Shown one piece after another: positions 1 through 64,000 of a stretch of DNA of 64,000 nucleotides; within the stretch, counting starts at the first letter, position 1; every line of letters begins with the position of its first letter. The stretch is from Zeus faber (taxonomy: Eukaryota > Chordata > Actinopteri > Zeiformes > Zeidae). Where the stretch lies: NCBI GenBank assembly GCA_960531495.1, contig OY482852.1, forward strand, positions 31,988,573 to 32,052,572. Direction: 5' to 3'. The notes under the pieces were generated by a model. The model saw nothing but the letters and a program-made list of their open reading frames with translations. It did no database searches and was not told the DNA's origin. Both the position numbers and the translations under genes were made by a program.

Positions 1-1178
1 AGGTTCTGGGGTATAGAGTTACGAGCCTCTACACGGCGACTCAGCTGATCCCATAGGTTTTCTATGGGATTCAGGTCTGGAGAAAGTGCAGGCCACTCCA
101 TTTGAGGTACCCCAGTCTCCAGCAGACGTTCCCTAATGATGCGACCTCGATAAGCTGGAGCATTGTCGTCCATGAAGAGGAAATTAGGCCTGTGTTGTTC
201 ATGCAGGGGCACAATGACTGGATTAATGATGTTATTCAGGTAGTATGGGCTTCTCACTGTACCATTCACAAAGTGTAGGGCAGTTCTGTATTGACTAGAC
301 ACACCTGCCCACAGTGTAACACCACCACCACCAAAGGCTCGTCTGGTGACAACAGTGGCTGATGCATAGTGCCCTCCTTGACGTGTCCAACATCGTTGGC
401 GGCCGTCATTTCTGCTCAACGTGAATCGACTTTCATTAGAGAACAGCACTGAGGCCCACTGGTCCCTCGTCCAGCGTCAATGCTCCCTGGCCCATGCAAG
501 ATGATGATGCCTGTGCCTGGTGGTGTGGTCAGGTACCCTTGCAGGTCGTCTAGCACGCAGACCACGGTGATGTAAACGGTTTCGAATGGTCTGACGTGAC
601 ACTTGGGTGCCTCTCACCTCCCTTAAATGTGCCTGGAGTTGAGTGGCATTCATCATCCGGTTCCGCAGGGCACTGTTCACAATGAAGCAGTCATCAGTGT
701 GGGATGTGGCCAAAGGACGTCCACTTCTATGCCTTTCTGTAACTCTTCCAGTCTCTCTGTAACTCTGTTGCAACCTGCTGATGACACTCTGTGACACTCT
801 TAGCTCAGTGGGCACTTCCCTCTGAGAACCTCCTGTTTGAAGCCTCGCAATGGTGAGGTACTGTTGGATCAATTGTTAGGCGTCGTCTTGGTCTCATGAT
901 ATCTAAATGTGAACAGCATGATGAAGAGGACTGTTTCAATACCAATTCTAATTGAACCAGGAAATTTATTGGTCGATTCATGGATCAAACACCTGCCGTT
1001 CACCTCCTTGTTAGAGAACAGCAAGTTGTGCAAAAAGTACTGAAACATTGAACAGTTGGACATGTGCATTCAAAAGTTTAGAGAAGGTCAAATCAAGTTC
1101 ACCTGTAAAGGGTACAGTGCATTTTACGTTCATCCTGAAATTTCACCCGAAAGCCGCATATCCCTAACTTTTTGTGAG
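1..1178 (-). mobile_element. Tc1-like element, family A, copy 1 (cut by window edge)
   Basis: Minus-strand Tc1/mariner-type DNA transposon. The transposase N-terminus (paired-like helix-turn-helix, residues resembling TELRVSQSVISRLQQ) reads from about 896 leftwards, and the open stretch 872-477 continues to the linker. Further left, conserved DDE-domain DNA such as the [12 protein letters not shown] region is recognisable near 60-110. A frameshift near 866-872 separates the start codon from the rest, and further breaks lie near 477, so it is a pseudogene. The terminal repeat ends at about 1178 (CCTAACTTTTTGTGAG), directly before the next Tc1-like element. Two other copies of the family occur at 2691 and 37497. 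Confidence 0.85.
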
Positions 1179-1189
1179 CTATTTATGTA

Positions 1190-2526
1190 CAGTGGGGCAA
1201 AAAGTATTTAGTCAGCCACCAATTGTGCAAGTTCTCCCACTTAAAAAGATGAGAGAGGCCTGTTATTTTCATCTTAGGTTTACCTCAACTATGAGACAAA
1301 ATGAGAAAAAAAAATCCAGAAAATCACATTGTCTGATTTTTAAAGAATTTATTTGCAAATTATGGTGGAAAATAAGTATTTGGTCAATAACAAAAGTTCA
1401 TCTCAATACTTTATGTACCCTTTGTTTGCAATGACAGAGGTCAAACGTTTTCTGTAAGTCTTCACAAGGTTTTCACACACTGTTGCTGGTATTTTGGCCC
1501 ATTCCTCCATGCAGATCTCCTCTAGAGCAGTGATGTTTTGGGGCTGTCCCTGGGCAACACAGACTTTCAACTCCCTCCAAAGATTTTCTTTGGGGTTGAG
1601 ATCTGGAGACTGGCCAGGCCACTCCAGGACCTTGAAATGCTTCTTACGAAGCCACTCCTTCGTTGCCTGGGCAGTGTGTTTGGGATCATTGTCATGCTGA
1701 AAGACCCAGCCACGTTTCATCTTCAATGCCCTTGCTGATGGAAGGGGGTTTTCACTCAAAATCTCACGATACATGGCCCCATTCATTCTCTCCTTTACAC
1801 GGATCAGACGTCCTGGTCCCTTTGCAGAAAAACAGCCCCAAAGCATGATGTTTCCACCCCCATGCTTCACAGTAGGTATGGTGTTCTTTGGATGCAACTC
1901 AGCTTTCTTTCTCCTCCAAACACGACAAGTTGAGTTTTTTCCAAAAAGTTCTATTTTGGTTTCATCTGACCACATGACATTCACCCAATCCTCTTCTGGA
2001 TCATCCAAATGCTCTCTAGCAAACTTCAGACGGGCCTGGACATGTACTGGCTTAAGCAGGGGGACACGTCTGGCACTGCAGGATTTGAGTCCCTGGCGGC
2101 GTAGTGTGTTACTGATGGTAGCCTTTGTTACTTTAGTCCCAGCTCTCTGCAGGTCATTCACTAGGTCCCCCCATTTGGTTCTGGGATGTTTGCTCACCGT
2201 TCTTGTGATCTTTTTGACGCCACGGGGTGAGATGTTGCGTGGAGCCCCAGATCGAGGGAGAATACGAGTGGTCTTGTATGTCTTCCATTTTCTAATAATT
2301 GCTCTCACAGTTGATTTCTTCACAACAAGCTGCTTACCTATTGCAGATTCAGTCTTCCCAGCCTGGTGCAGGTCTACAATTTTGTTTCTGGTGTCCTTTG
2401 ACAGCTCTTTGGTCTTGGCCATAGTGGAGTTTGGAGTGTGACTGATTGAGGTTGTGGACAGGTGTCTTTTATACTGATAACAAGTTCAAACAGGTGCCAT
2501 TAACTAAATACTTTTTTGCCCCACTG
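1190..2526 (-). mobile_element. Tc1-like element, family B, copy 1
   Basis: Termini begin CAGTGGGGCAAAAA on both sides and are flanked by TA dinucleotides, the Tc1/mariner target. It carries a 339-aa transposase frame. On the transposase 5' side only 104 bp separate the ATG from the end, against 366 bp in the copy at 43264-44834, so most of the inner 5' terminal region has been deleted while the outermost bases remain. This would probably impair mobility because inner transposase binding sites often lie there; that last point is inference. Confidence 0.92.
1403..2422 (-). CDS. Tc1-like transposase (family B, 339 aa)
   Basis: Uninterrupted transposase of the Tc1 group, which cuts and rejoins transposon DNA at TA sites in the nucleus. 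The N-terminal third is a bipartite helix-turn-helix ([10 protein letters not shown], then [15 protein letters not shown]). The DD34E core shows [20 protein letters not shown] and [10 protein letters not shown]; the last motif has K where related copies have I, next to the catalytic Glu. The C-terminus ends GYIKY, one residue shorter than the copy at 43630-44661. The length of about 340 aa is normal for Tc1. The start [11 protein letters not shown] matches the other copies. Whether it is still active is unknown. Confidence 0.9.
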   Translation of the reverse strand: MAKTKELSKDTRNKIVDLHQAGKTESAIGKQLVVKKSTVRAIIRKWKTYKTTRILPRSGAPRNISPRGVKKITRTVSKHPRTKWGDLVNDLQRAGTKVTKATISNTLRRQGLKSCSARRVPLLKPVHVQARLKFAREHLDDPEEDWVNVMWSDETKIELFGKNSTCRVWRRKKAELHPKNTIPTVKHGGGNIMLWGCFSAKGPGRLIRVKERMNGAMYREILSENPLPSARALKMKRGWVFQHDNDPKHTAQATKEWLRKKHFKVLEWPGQSPDLNPKENLWRELKVCVAQGQPQNITALEEICMEEWAKIPATVCENLVKTYRKRLTSVIANKGYIKY

Positions 2527-2690
2527 TATATATATGTATGTGTATGTATATATGTATGTATGTGTATATGTGTGTATGTATGTGTGTGTGTATGTATGTA
2601 TATATGTGTGTGTATGTGTGTGTGTGTATATATATATATATATGTGTATATATACATATGTGTATATATGTATGTATGTATATGTATATA
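2527..2690. repeat. TA/TG/TATG microsatellite
   Basis: About 160 bp of alternating purine-pyrimidine repeats between two Tc1-like elements. The predicted peptides across it are only repeat translation. Confidence 0.95.
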
Positions 2691-3557
2691 CACTACTCCA
2701 AAAAGTTAGAGATATTCGGCATTCGGGTGAAATTTCAGGATGAACCTAAAATGCACTGTAATCTATACAGGTGAACTTAATTTGACCTTCTCTAAACTTT
2801 TGAATGCACATGTCCAACTGTTCAATGTTTCAGTACTTTTTGCACAACTTGCTGTTCTCTAACAAGGAGCTGAACGGCAAAATTCACAACAGGTGTTTGA
2901 TCCATGAATAGACCAATACATTTCCTGGTTCAATTAGAATTGGTATTTAAACAGTCCTCTTCATCATGTTGTTCACATTTTGACATCATGAGACCAAGAC
3001 GACGCCTAACAACTGATCAACAGTACCTCGCCAGTGTGAGGCTTCAAACAGGATGTTCTCAGAGGGAAGTGGCCACTGAGCTTAGAGTGTCACAGAGTGT
3101 CATCAGCAGGTTGCAACAGAGATACATAGAGACTGAAAGAGTCACAGAAAGGCTTAGAAGTGGACGTCCTTTGGCCACATCCCACACTGATGACCGCTTC
3201 ATTGTGAACAGTGCCCTGCGGAACCGGATGATGAATGCCACTCAACTCCAGGCACATTTAAGGGAGGTGAGAGCCACCCGGGTGTGAGGTTTTTATGGGA
3301 TTCAGGTCTGGAGAATGTGCAGGCCACTCCATTTGAGGTACCCCAGTCTCCAGCAGCCGTTCCCTAATGATGCGACCTCGATGAGCTGGAGCATTGTCAT
3401 CCATGAAGATGAAATTAGGAGCACAAATGACTGGATTAATGATGTTGATTAATGATGAAGGTCAAATTAAGTTCACCTGTAAAGGTTATAGTGCATTTTA
3501 GGTTCATCCTGAAATTTCACCCGAAAGCTGAATGTCCCTAACTTTTTGTGAGTAGTG
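2691..3557 (+). mobile_element. Tc1-like element, family A, copy 2 (internally rearranged)
   Basis: Both ends carry the family A terminal repeat (CACTACTC...GAGTAGTG type). From 2988 to 3287 the + strand encodes the transposase N-terminus (MRPRRRLTTDQQYLASVR and following helix-turn-helix). At about 3290 the sequence switches to the opposite strand: 3290-3455 is the reverse complement of DNA for the C-terminal DDE region. The rest of the catalytic domain is missing, so the copy is non-autonomous. It is a deletion plus inversion derivative of the family seen at 1 and 37497. Confidence 0.88.
2988..3287 (+). pseudogene. Tc1-like transposase, N-terminal fragment
   Basis: Encodes the DNA-binding N-terminal part of a family A transposase, from MRPRRRLTTDQQ through helix-turn-helix residues REVATELRVSQSVISRLQQ to LREVRATRV. 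It stops at the inversion junction, so no DDE domain follows. The full family protein would be about 340 aa. Confidence 0.85.
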
Positions 3558-3619
3558 TGTGTGTGTGTGTATATATATATGTATATGTGTGCGTGTATAT
3601 GTGTATAAACACACACACA

Positions 3620-3654
<35 letters not shown>

Positions 3655-3666
3655 GGGGGGGGGGGC
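3558..3666. repeat. TG, TATG and CATA microsatellite ending in a G run
   Basis: Simple-sequence repeat directly after the rearranged Tc1-like copy, ending in a run of about 12 G. Confidence 0.9.
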
Positions 3667-4780
3667 TGTAAAACAGGCTCATGAGCTATGGAAATGACGG
3701 AGGAACTCAGGCAAATCCCCATGAAGAATGTTCCCCTTGACTCATGTTTTACTTTCTCTCAAAGACGACCAGCCCGAGGCACCGATGGACATGGTAAACT
3801 GTAAATACTGTCTTCTGTTCTCCAAAAAAAAAAGTCCATGACTTAGCATCACATGGTTGTCTTAAAAGATGGACTTTAATCACCAGTCATATTTTCCTCT
3901 GAATACTTGGGTGTACCAATGTGTAATTCTTTAAATGTGCAAATGATACTCTGCTTTCTGACATTAGTTAAATTCAGTGGTCATTTATGTAAGCAGTTGT
4001 TTTGTTTCGACTCTAAAATGCTGGGAATGCTTCCTCTGACTTTTAAGACTTGAAGTTGGAATTTTGGCCAGCTGTCTGCAAACCATATTCTTGCAGCTGC
4101 TGATCTGAACACATGGCACAGCGATTAAATGTCTATTGACTTGAAGGGGCTAGAGAAGTCTATAGTGTTGATGTATTTATAAAAAAAATATATAATGAAT
4201 CGAATGAATAAATTCATTAAAAATTATTAAATTGTTTTAAAATTTGGTGTATGGTGTCTGCTCCTTATTAGAGAATTAATGAAAATTAGCCATTTTCAGC
4301 CACATTTTTTTATTATTTATCTTTTTAGTAATAGTTAACCTCTCATTAGCATGGAGTTCTGTGTTTTTGTTGCCTGTACAGCATTCTCCTTAGAACAGTA
4401 TCGAGATTCATATCAACCAATCTTAAACGACGCAGGCAAAGTGGACCGTCACGTCACAATGGGAGAGCCGTTAACTTCAACTGTTTTAATTTGGAAATAC
4501 TATCAACTTCCAACGACGACCATGTACAACGTACGCCATGAGTCGAGCCCTCACGATGCATTGTGGGATACCGTTTCACCGGGTGTTATTCATGCGTTCT
4601 ATGGTTTCTGGATTTACTGAAAATAAATATATATATATATATAAACACTAAGCATGGCAAAGTGAATTAGCCTGGATAAAACCAAGTCAGAAGTTGTATA
4701 TTATTTCATCACCTGAATCAAATTAAAACGCTCAATGGGTTAAACATCATGAACCCTTAGTAATTGGTGTTAGGAGCAGG
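3667..4780. other. Intergenic stretch without recognised gene
   Basis: AT-rich DNA upstream of cep192. An 89-codon open frame (4351-4620, +) has no recognisable domain and no sign of splicing. A short TA run lies at 4628-4643. No known repeat was identified. Confidence 0.6.
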
Positions 4781-5104
4781 TCGTTGGCACTAAATCCCCA
4801 CACGACTTGAACGCAACATACAACCTAAGTCCTGCCTTCCAGAAGTGACGCTCGCACGGACTTCCTGCGAGCTCGTCTTCAAGAGCCGCTGAGGCGGTGT
4901 GTGCAACTGTTGAGCACTGTGAAGCGGTGTGTGCAACTGTTGAACACCGTGTTCGGTGGGTACAGACCCGCAGTAAGACCAAGTTTTAACCGGTGGAATT
5001 CGCTGCGGTAGCGCTTTACCGCTAGCCTCAACCCTGTCCACACCAATTTAACTACACTGATCTTCGCGGAACGAACGTATCCTCCGTTTGGACTCGAGTT
5101 AAAC
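4780..5104 (+). promoter_or_regulatory. Probable cep192 promoter / untranslated first exon
   Basis: This stretch and the next 150 bp are much richer in CpG than the surrounding DNA and carry no transposon, as expected of a CpG-island promoter. A good splice donor (GTAAGT) starts at 5105, and an acceptor-like TTTAG ends at 5711, just before the ATG-bearing exon. The placement of the transcription start and the untranslated exon is inference; no TATA box was identified. Confidence 0.45.
4891..4950. repeat. Two tandem 30-bp copies in the putative promoter
   Basis: Two adjacent 30-bp units, sharing for example GCGGTGTGTGCAACTGTTGA, differ at only a few bases. They lie in the CpG-rich region upstream of cep192. 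Confidence 0.85.
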
Positions 5105-5485
5105 GTAAGTTGAGTTGAACCGACTTGAACCTCCGCTGTTTAAAATCGCGACGGATTACATCGGTTAAATTAGTTACATAAATTTAGACATCACCGTTTA
5201 AACAAAGTTGCGAGTTAGTTGCGCGATTGCTTTCCACTTTGTCTGGTTTGGGACAGTGATTGGTAGTTCAGTAGGGGACGAGATTATTTTTTTTTTTGTC
5301 AAGCTCATTTGTTTTTAGCCTCAAGCTAACACCAACTTAGCTCATTGCAATTGGCGAATTAGTTCTGAAATAACTATAACGTTTTTTCTTGTCAAAAGCC
5401 ACTCGTTTTGTATAGTGTAACTTAACACTGTAAAAGTGGATGCCAAGGCTGAGCGTTTTAGAAGCGGCCGAAAACTCAATTAAAT

Positions 5486-5620
5486 CTAGGCCTGGGCGAT
5501 ATATTGATAAAATATATCGTAATATGATACTAGATATGATATGGGATTTTGGTTATAGTAATGTCGTGATATAGCTACATGTTGTTAAAGTATACCGTTT
5601 TACAATTTTCTGCAGTTTTC

Positions 5621-5623
<3 letters not shown>
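5486..5623. mobile_element. Truncated hAT-like MITE
   Basis: Begins TAGGCCTGGGCGATAT followed by AT-rich, quasi-palindromic DNA, as in many teleost hAT MITEs. The far terminus is not found; the copy ends at a GA microsatellite. Confidence 0.5.

Positions 5624-5657
<34 letters not shown>
5624..5657. repeat. (GA)n microsatellite
   Basis: Uninterrupted GA run in the putative 5' UTR intron of cep192. Confidence 0.95.
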
Positions 5658-5660
<3 letters not shown>

Positions 5661-5749
5661 TTGGATGTCAGGTTTTCTCCCAAATGACCTTCACCCGAAC
5701 TCTTGCTTTAGGTATGCTTGGCTAATACCCTCTCTGCCGGTCCAACGCC

Positions 5750-61058
<55,309 letters not shown>

Positions 61059-61072
61059 GTATTTCTGAAGGA

Positions 61073-61440
61073 ATAAGAAGGAGAAGAATCTTTAATTGTC
61101 ACACAACACGCCACTACAACGCATACGCACACACACATATGCTTTGGATGTTGGCCCGTGAAATGTGTGCTCTACATTTGACCCATCCTGGCTTGTCCTT
61201 CCTCCGGGGGGGGTAGCCAGGAGCAGTGGGCAGCATTCAATGACGCGCCCAGGGACCTGGTTCCATATGTCCATCGCTTGGCCGGCGATGATGTGTGCGT
61301 GTTTTTGGTGGGGGTCTGTGGATGTTAGATGGAGGAAACCCCATGTGAGCACAGGGAGAACATACAAACTGCACACAGGCCCTACTTGGGAGAACCCACC
61401 GGAGCACAGTGCCAACAGTATCCCTTAGAGCCTGTCTGTG
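61073..61440 (-). mobile_element. tRNA-derived SINE copy, intron 29
   Basis: Same SINE as 39975: tail inverse AGAATCTTTAATTGTCACAC, middle CCATCCTGGCTTGTCCTTCC, then AGGGAGAACATACAAACT. The tRNA-like head is truncated. Starts about 15 bases past the exon 29 donor. Confidence 0.75.
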
Positions 61441-62748
61441 TATCCCCTTCATGTGGGGTTAGGGCAGCATTTCCCAACCTTGGGTTAGTGACCCGATGAC
61501 CAACATCTTTCAATATAATGTAGTTCAGTACAACACCACATTTAACAATGACCTTGGTCATGAACATATAATTGAATTTACACATTTCTGACTATGTCAA
61601 TCATTTCTACCATGTCAATTCTAACATGGAAGAACCAGATCACATTTGGCCCTGTTTACCTTGTAAGGAGATGAAGAATAACAACAGGGATCCTGGAGGT
61701 GCATTGTCAGGGATTGTCCGCGTCTCCCAGGTCATTTACAAGTTCCTGTGAATTTACTGTTTGAGGTTGGCATCCAGGGAGACAGTTGAGGGACACAGAC
61801 TTGTAAATGACTTCTGACCAAAGCCACACCCTCTGTTGTTGTATAAAGCCCTCTTGATCAGAAATAAGATTAGACTGATCAGAAGACTGCTTTGGAGCAG
61901 TACTGAATCTTTCTCTTTATTCTGCAGAATAAATATCTTGAATATTCTCAGTTTTTGTTTTCTTGTAGCGGGCAGATTAACCTCACCGATCTCTCTCTCT
62001 GTGTGTGTGTGTGTGAGATGCACCGACTCTTTTCAGTTCCGATTCATTGGTTCCGATACCAGAGCTTTTTTTTTTTTTTCCCCCTTTTCCACGTGCAGTA
62101 GAAAAAAAAACTTTTTTCTACTCCATGTAGATCACAAACCCTTGAATTTCAAAATATAAAAACTCATTTAAATCTGTTAAGATATGTAAACATTAGTTAT
62201 TTTTATCCATAAAGCTTTACTTGTATACAGGCCAGTCTTGCCCGTTCCAATATAGCAACGACTTTGAGGTATGGCAGCAACAGCCAAAGCAATCAATGCG
62301 ACGTCAATGGTGTCAGGCGCGCGCAGGGGATGGGACCCTCTGGTGGAACAAGCATTTTCAGCGAATGCAATCATGGAAGAGCTTGTAGCGAAAAATAATA
62401 CAAAATCCCTTATATGGGAATCTTTATGGTTTTAAACCACAAGCAACAGGCAAGCCAAAGAACGTATCTGTGTAGTTTTTAATCCTCATCCGGTGATTCA
62501 TTTCAGTGGGCCGCTGCACAAATAGAACTACAACTCCAGTCCTATGGCATTGCATATTATATATGTCATGATCATAACATCTTATTTTGTGGACCAAAAT
62601 TACTGAATGGCCGCTTCAATCAGTGACGGCAGGGCTCCAGAATAACTTTTTACATTGGTGGCACTGGTGCGCCTAACTTTTTCATTTAGGTGCTTATGAT
62701 TCAGGTGCATCCAAAAGATTTTCAGTGCCTTTTGGTACCGCAATAATA
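61441..62748. other. Intron 29 DNA with hAT-like fragments
   Basis: CAGCATTTCCCAACCTTGG (about 61470), GAGATGCACCGACTC (about 62013) and AGGGCTCCAGAATAACTT (about 62631) look like ends or pieces of hAT MITEs. A short TG run lies at 62002-62014. No gene seen. Confidence 0.45.
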
Positions 62749-63440
62749 CACTCTCAAAAAAATAAAAGGGAACACATAAACAACACATCCTAGATCTCGA
62801 TGAATGAAATATTCCAGTTGAAAATCTTTATTCATTACATAGTGGAATGCGTTGAGACAGTTTGCGCAGAAACATGCACCTTAGTGGCCTGCTGAAGATA
62901 ATTTTGTAGTGCTCTGGCAGTGCTACTCCTGTTCCTCCTTGCACAAAGGAGCAGATAGCGGTCCTGCTGCTGGGTTGTTGTCCTCCACGGCCCTCTCCAT
63001 GTCTCCTGGTGTACTGGCCTGTCTCCTGGTATCTCCTTCATGCTCTTGACACTGTGCTGGGAGACACAGCAAACCTTCTTGCCACAGTGCGCATTGATGT
63101 GCCATCGTGGATGAGCTACACTACCTGAGGGTGGGTTGCAGACACCGCCTCATGTTACCTCTAGTGGTGAGGGCACTGGCAAGAGTGACCAAAAATCAGC
63201 TAGAAAAGATGAGGACAGGGAAATGGTCTGTGGCCACCACCTGCAGAACCATTCCTTTATAGGGGTTGTCTTGCTCATTGCCTCTCATTTCCACCTGTTG
63301 TCTATTCCATTTTCACAACAGCAGGTTAAATGGATTCACAATCAGTGTTGCTTCCTAACTGGACAGGTTGATATCCCAGAAGTGTGATTGACTTGGAGTT
63401 ACATTGTAATGATTGTGTTCCCTTACATTTTTTGAGCAGT
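62749..63440 (-). mobile_element. Tc1-like element, family I (internally deleted)
   Basis: Ends CACTCTCAAAAAAATAAAAG and the inverse ACATTTTTTGAGCAGT. About 690 bp. Minus-strand frame 63041-62835 gives [20 protein letters not shown] and [20 protein letters not shown], the DNA-binding part of a Tc1-like transposase; the DDE domain is absent. Confidence 0.82.
62835..63041 (-). pseudogene. Tc1-like transposase N-terminal fragment, family I
   Basis: Helix-turn-helix fragment of 68 aa ending at a stop after TVSTHSTM. Non-functional. Confidence 0.78.
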
Positions 63441-63684
63441 TTACATTTTGAGCATTACCTTTCGTCAGTTCCCATACACATTGCTAAATTCTTAACACAT
63501 TATGTAAATTATTGTAAACAGGCGCAAAGGTACAGATAAATGTTTTTCTTTATTAAAATGACAGCACACTCAACAAGAAATCGTGATAATCTCAATGTTA
63601 AAATTTTTTGACTAAAAGTGCTTGTGTTTTAAGTGCTTGATAAACTCAAATAACTCACGTCGACGCATGCCCTCCTCATGCGCA

Positions 63685-63945
63685 TCAATGAGCCCATAGG
63701 TGCCCATGAACCTGTCGCCGGTTCACCGGTTGTGCTTCCTTGGACCACTTTTGGTAGGTACAAACTACTGCATACCGGGAACATCCCACAAGACTTGCTG
63801 TTTTGGAGATGCTCTGACCCAGTTGTCTAGCCATCACAATTTGGACCTTGTCAAAGTCACTTTGATCCTTACACTTGCCAATTTTTCCTGCTTTCAACAC
63901 AACTTTTAAGAACTTACTGCTCACTTGCTGCCTAATATATGCCAC
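63685..63945 (-). pseudogene. Tc1-like transposase N-terminus, family J (runs off window)
   Basis: Reads [20 protein letters not shown] and [20 protein letters not shown], then [16 protein letters not shown], a typical Tc1-group helix-turn-helix. The likely original start, just before GKCKD, has Ile where Met is expected. Stops at about 63685 on the catalytic side; any terminus lies beyond 64000. Confidence 0.75.
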
Positions 63946-64000
63946 CCCTTGACAGACACCATCAGAACGAGATTAGCAATGTTATTTATTTCACCTGTCA

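Noticed and set aside
1773-2441. 222-aa open frame opposite the Tc1-like transposase (also 43611-44279)
   Set aside because: Exact antisense shadow of the transposase, present in both copies because the coding strand is conserved.
4351-4620. Separate small gene upstream of cep192 (89 codons)
   Set aside because: No recognisable domain, no splice evidence and a length within chance expectation; noted only as an unassigned frame.
4891-4950. CRISPR-like direct repeat
   Set aside because: Only two adjacent units without spacers, in a vertebrate genome.
61059-64000. Next cep192 exon within intron 29
   Set aside because: I looked for a segment matching the human sequence after HAPRDLQ and found none; the region is SINE, hAT and Tc1-like debris.

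Overview
The window is vertebrate nuclear DNA, almost certainly from a ray-finned (teleost) fish. One split gene lies on the + strand. Its introns and upstream flank are crowded with teleost-type transposons: several Tc1-like families, hAT elements and MITEs, L2, L1 and Jockey/I-like LINEs, and tRNA-derived SINEs. The species cannot be read from the sequence. No prokaryotic, viral or CRISPR features are seen.

The gene is cep192, encoding the centrosomal scaffold CEP192 (SPD-2 family). I could place 29 coding exons between 5750 and 61058. Every junction keeps reading phase and together they give 1,819 codons. The predicted protein has the conserved N-terminus with an S-T Polo-box docking site, an acidic segment matching the PLK4-binding region, the Aurora-A-binding region, a conserved LDMEKYL-like block, long Ser/Pro-rich disordered stretches and the first beta-sandwich (PapD/ASH-like) domains. 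The gene continues past the right edge, so the C-terminus is absent. A CpG-rich stretch at about 4780-5300 is a plausible promoter and untranslated first exon.

Layout: 1-3557 Tc1-like elements and microsatellite; 3667-4780 unassigned; 4780-5711 probable promoter and 5' UTR; 5750-6370 exons 1-2; 6371-17470 a large intron holding a broken L1 (with nested SINE and DNA transposon) and a broken L2; 17471-26691 exons 3-12; 26692-38921 a 12.2-kb intron packed with Tc1-like, L2, SINE and DNA-transposon copies; 38922 exon 13; 39057-45843 an intron largely made of one hAT element (8-bp target duplication) that holds a DNA element, which holds a Jockey/I-like LINE, which holds a SINE, plus a Tc1-like element with an uninterrupted 343-aa transposase; 45844-56609 exons 14-27; 56610-61058 exons 28-29 with hAT and L1 debris; 61059-64000 intron 29 with a SINE and two Tc1-like remnants.

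No obviously new biological system was found. The observations most worth checking are the four-level nested insertion with target duplications, an uncharacterised DNA-transposon family present in six copies that keeps a short acidic reading frame, a GC-AG intron in cep192, a 66-bp perfect inverted duplication next to a SINE, and long TG repeats, one starting eight bases past a cep192 splice donor.
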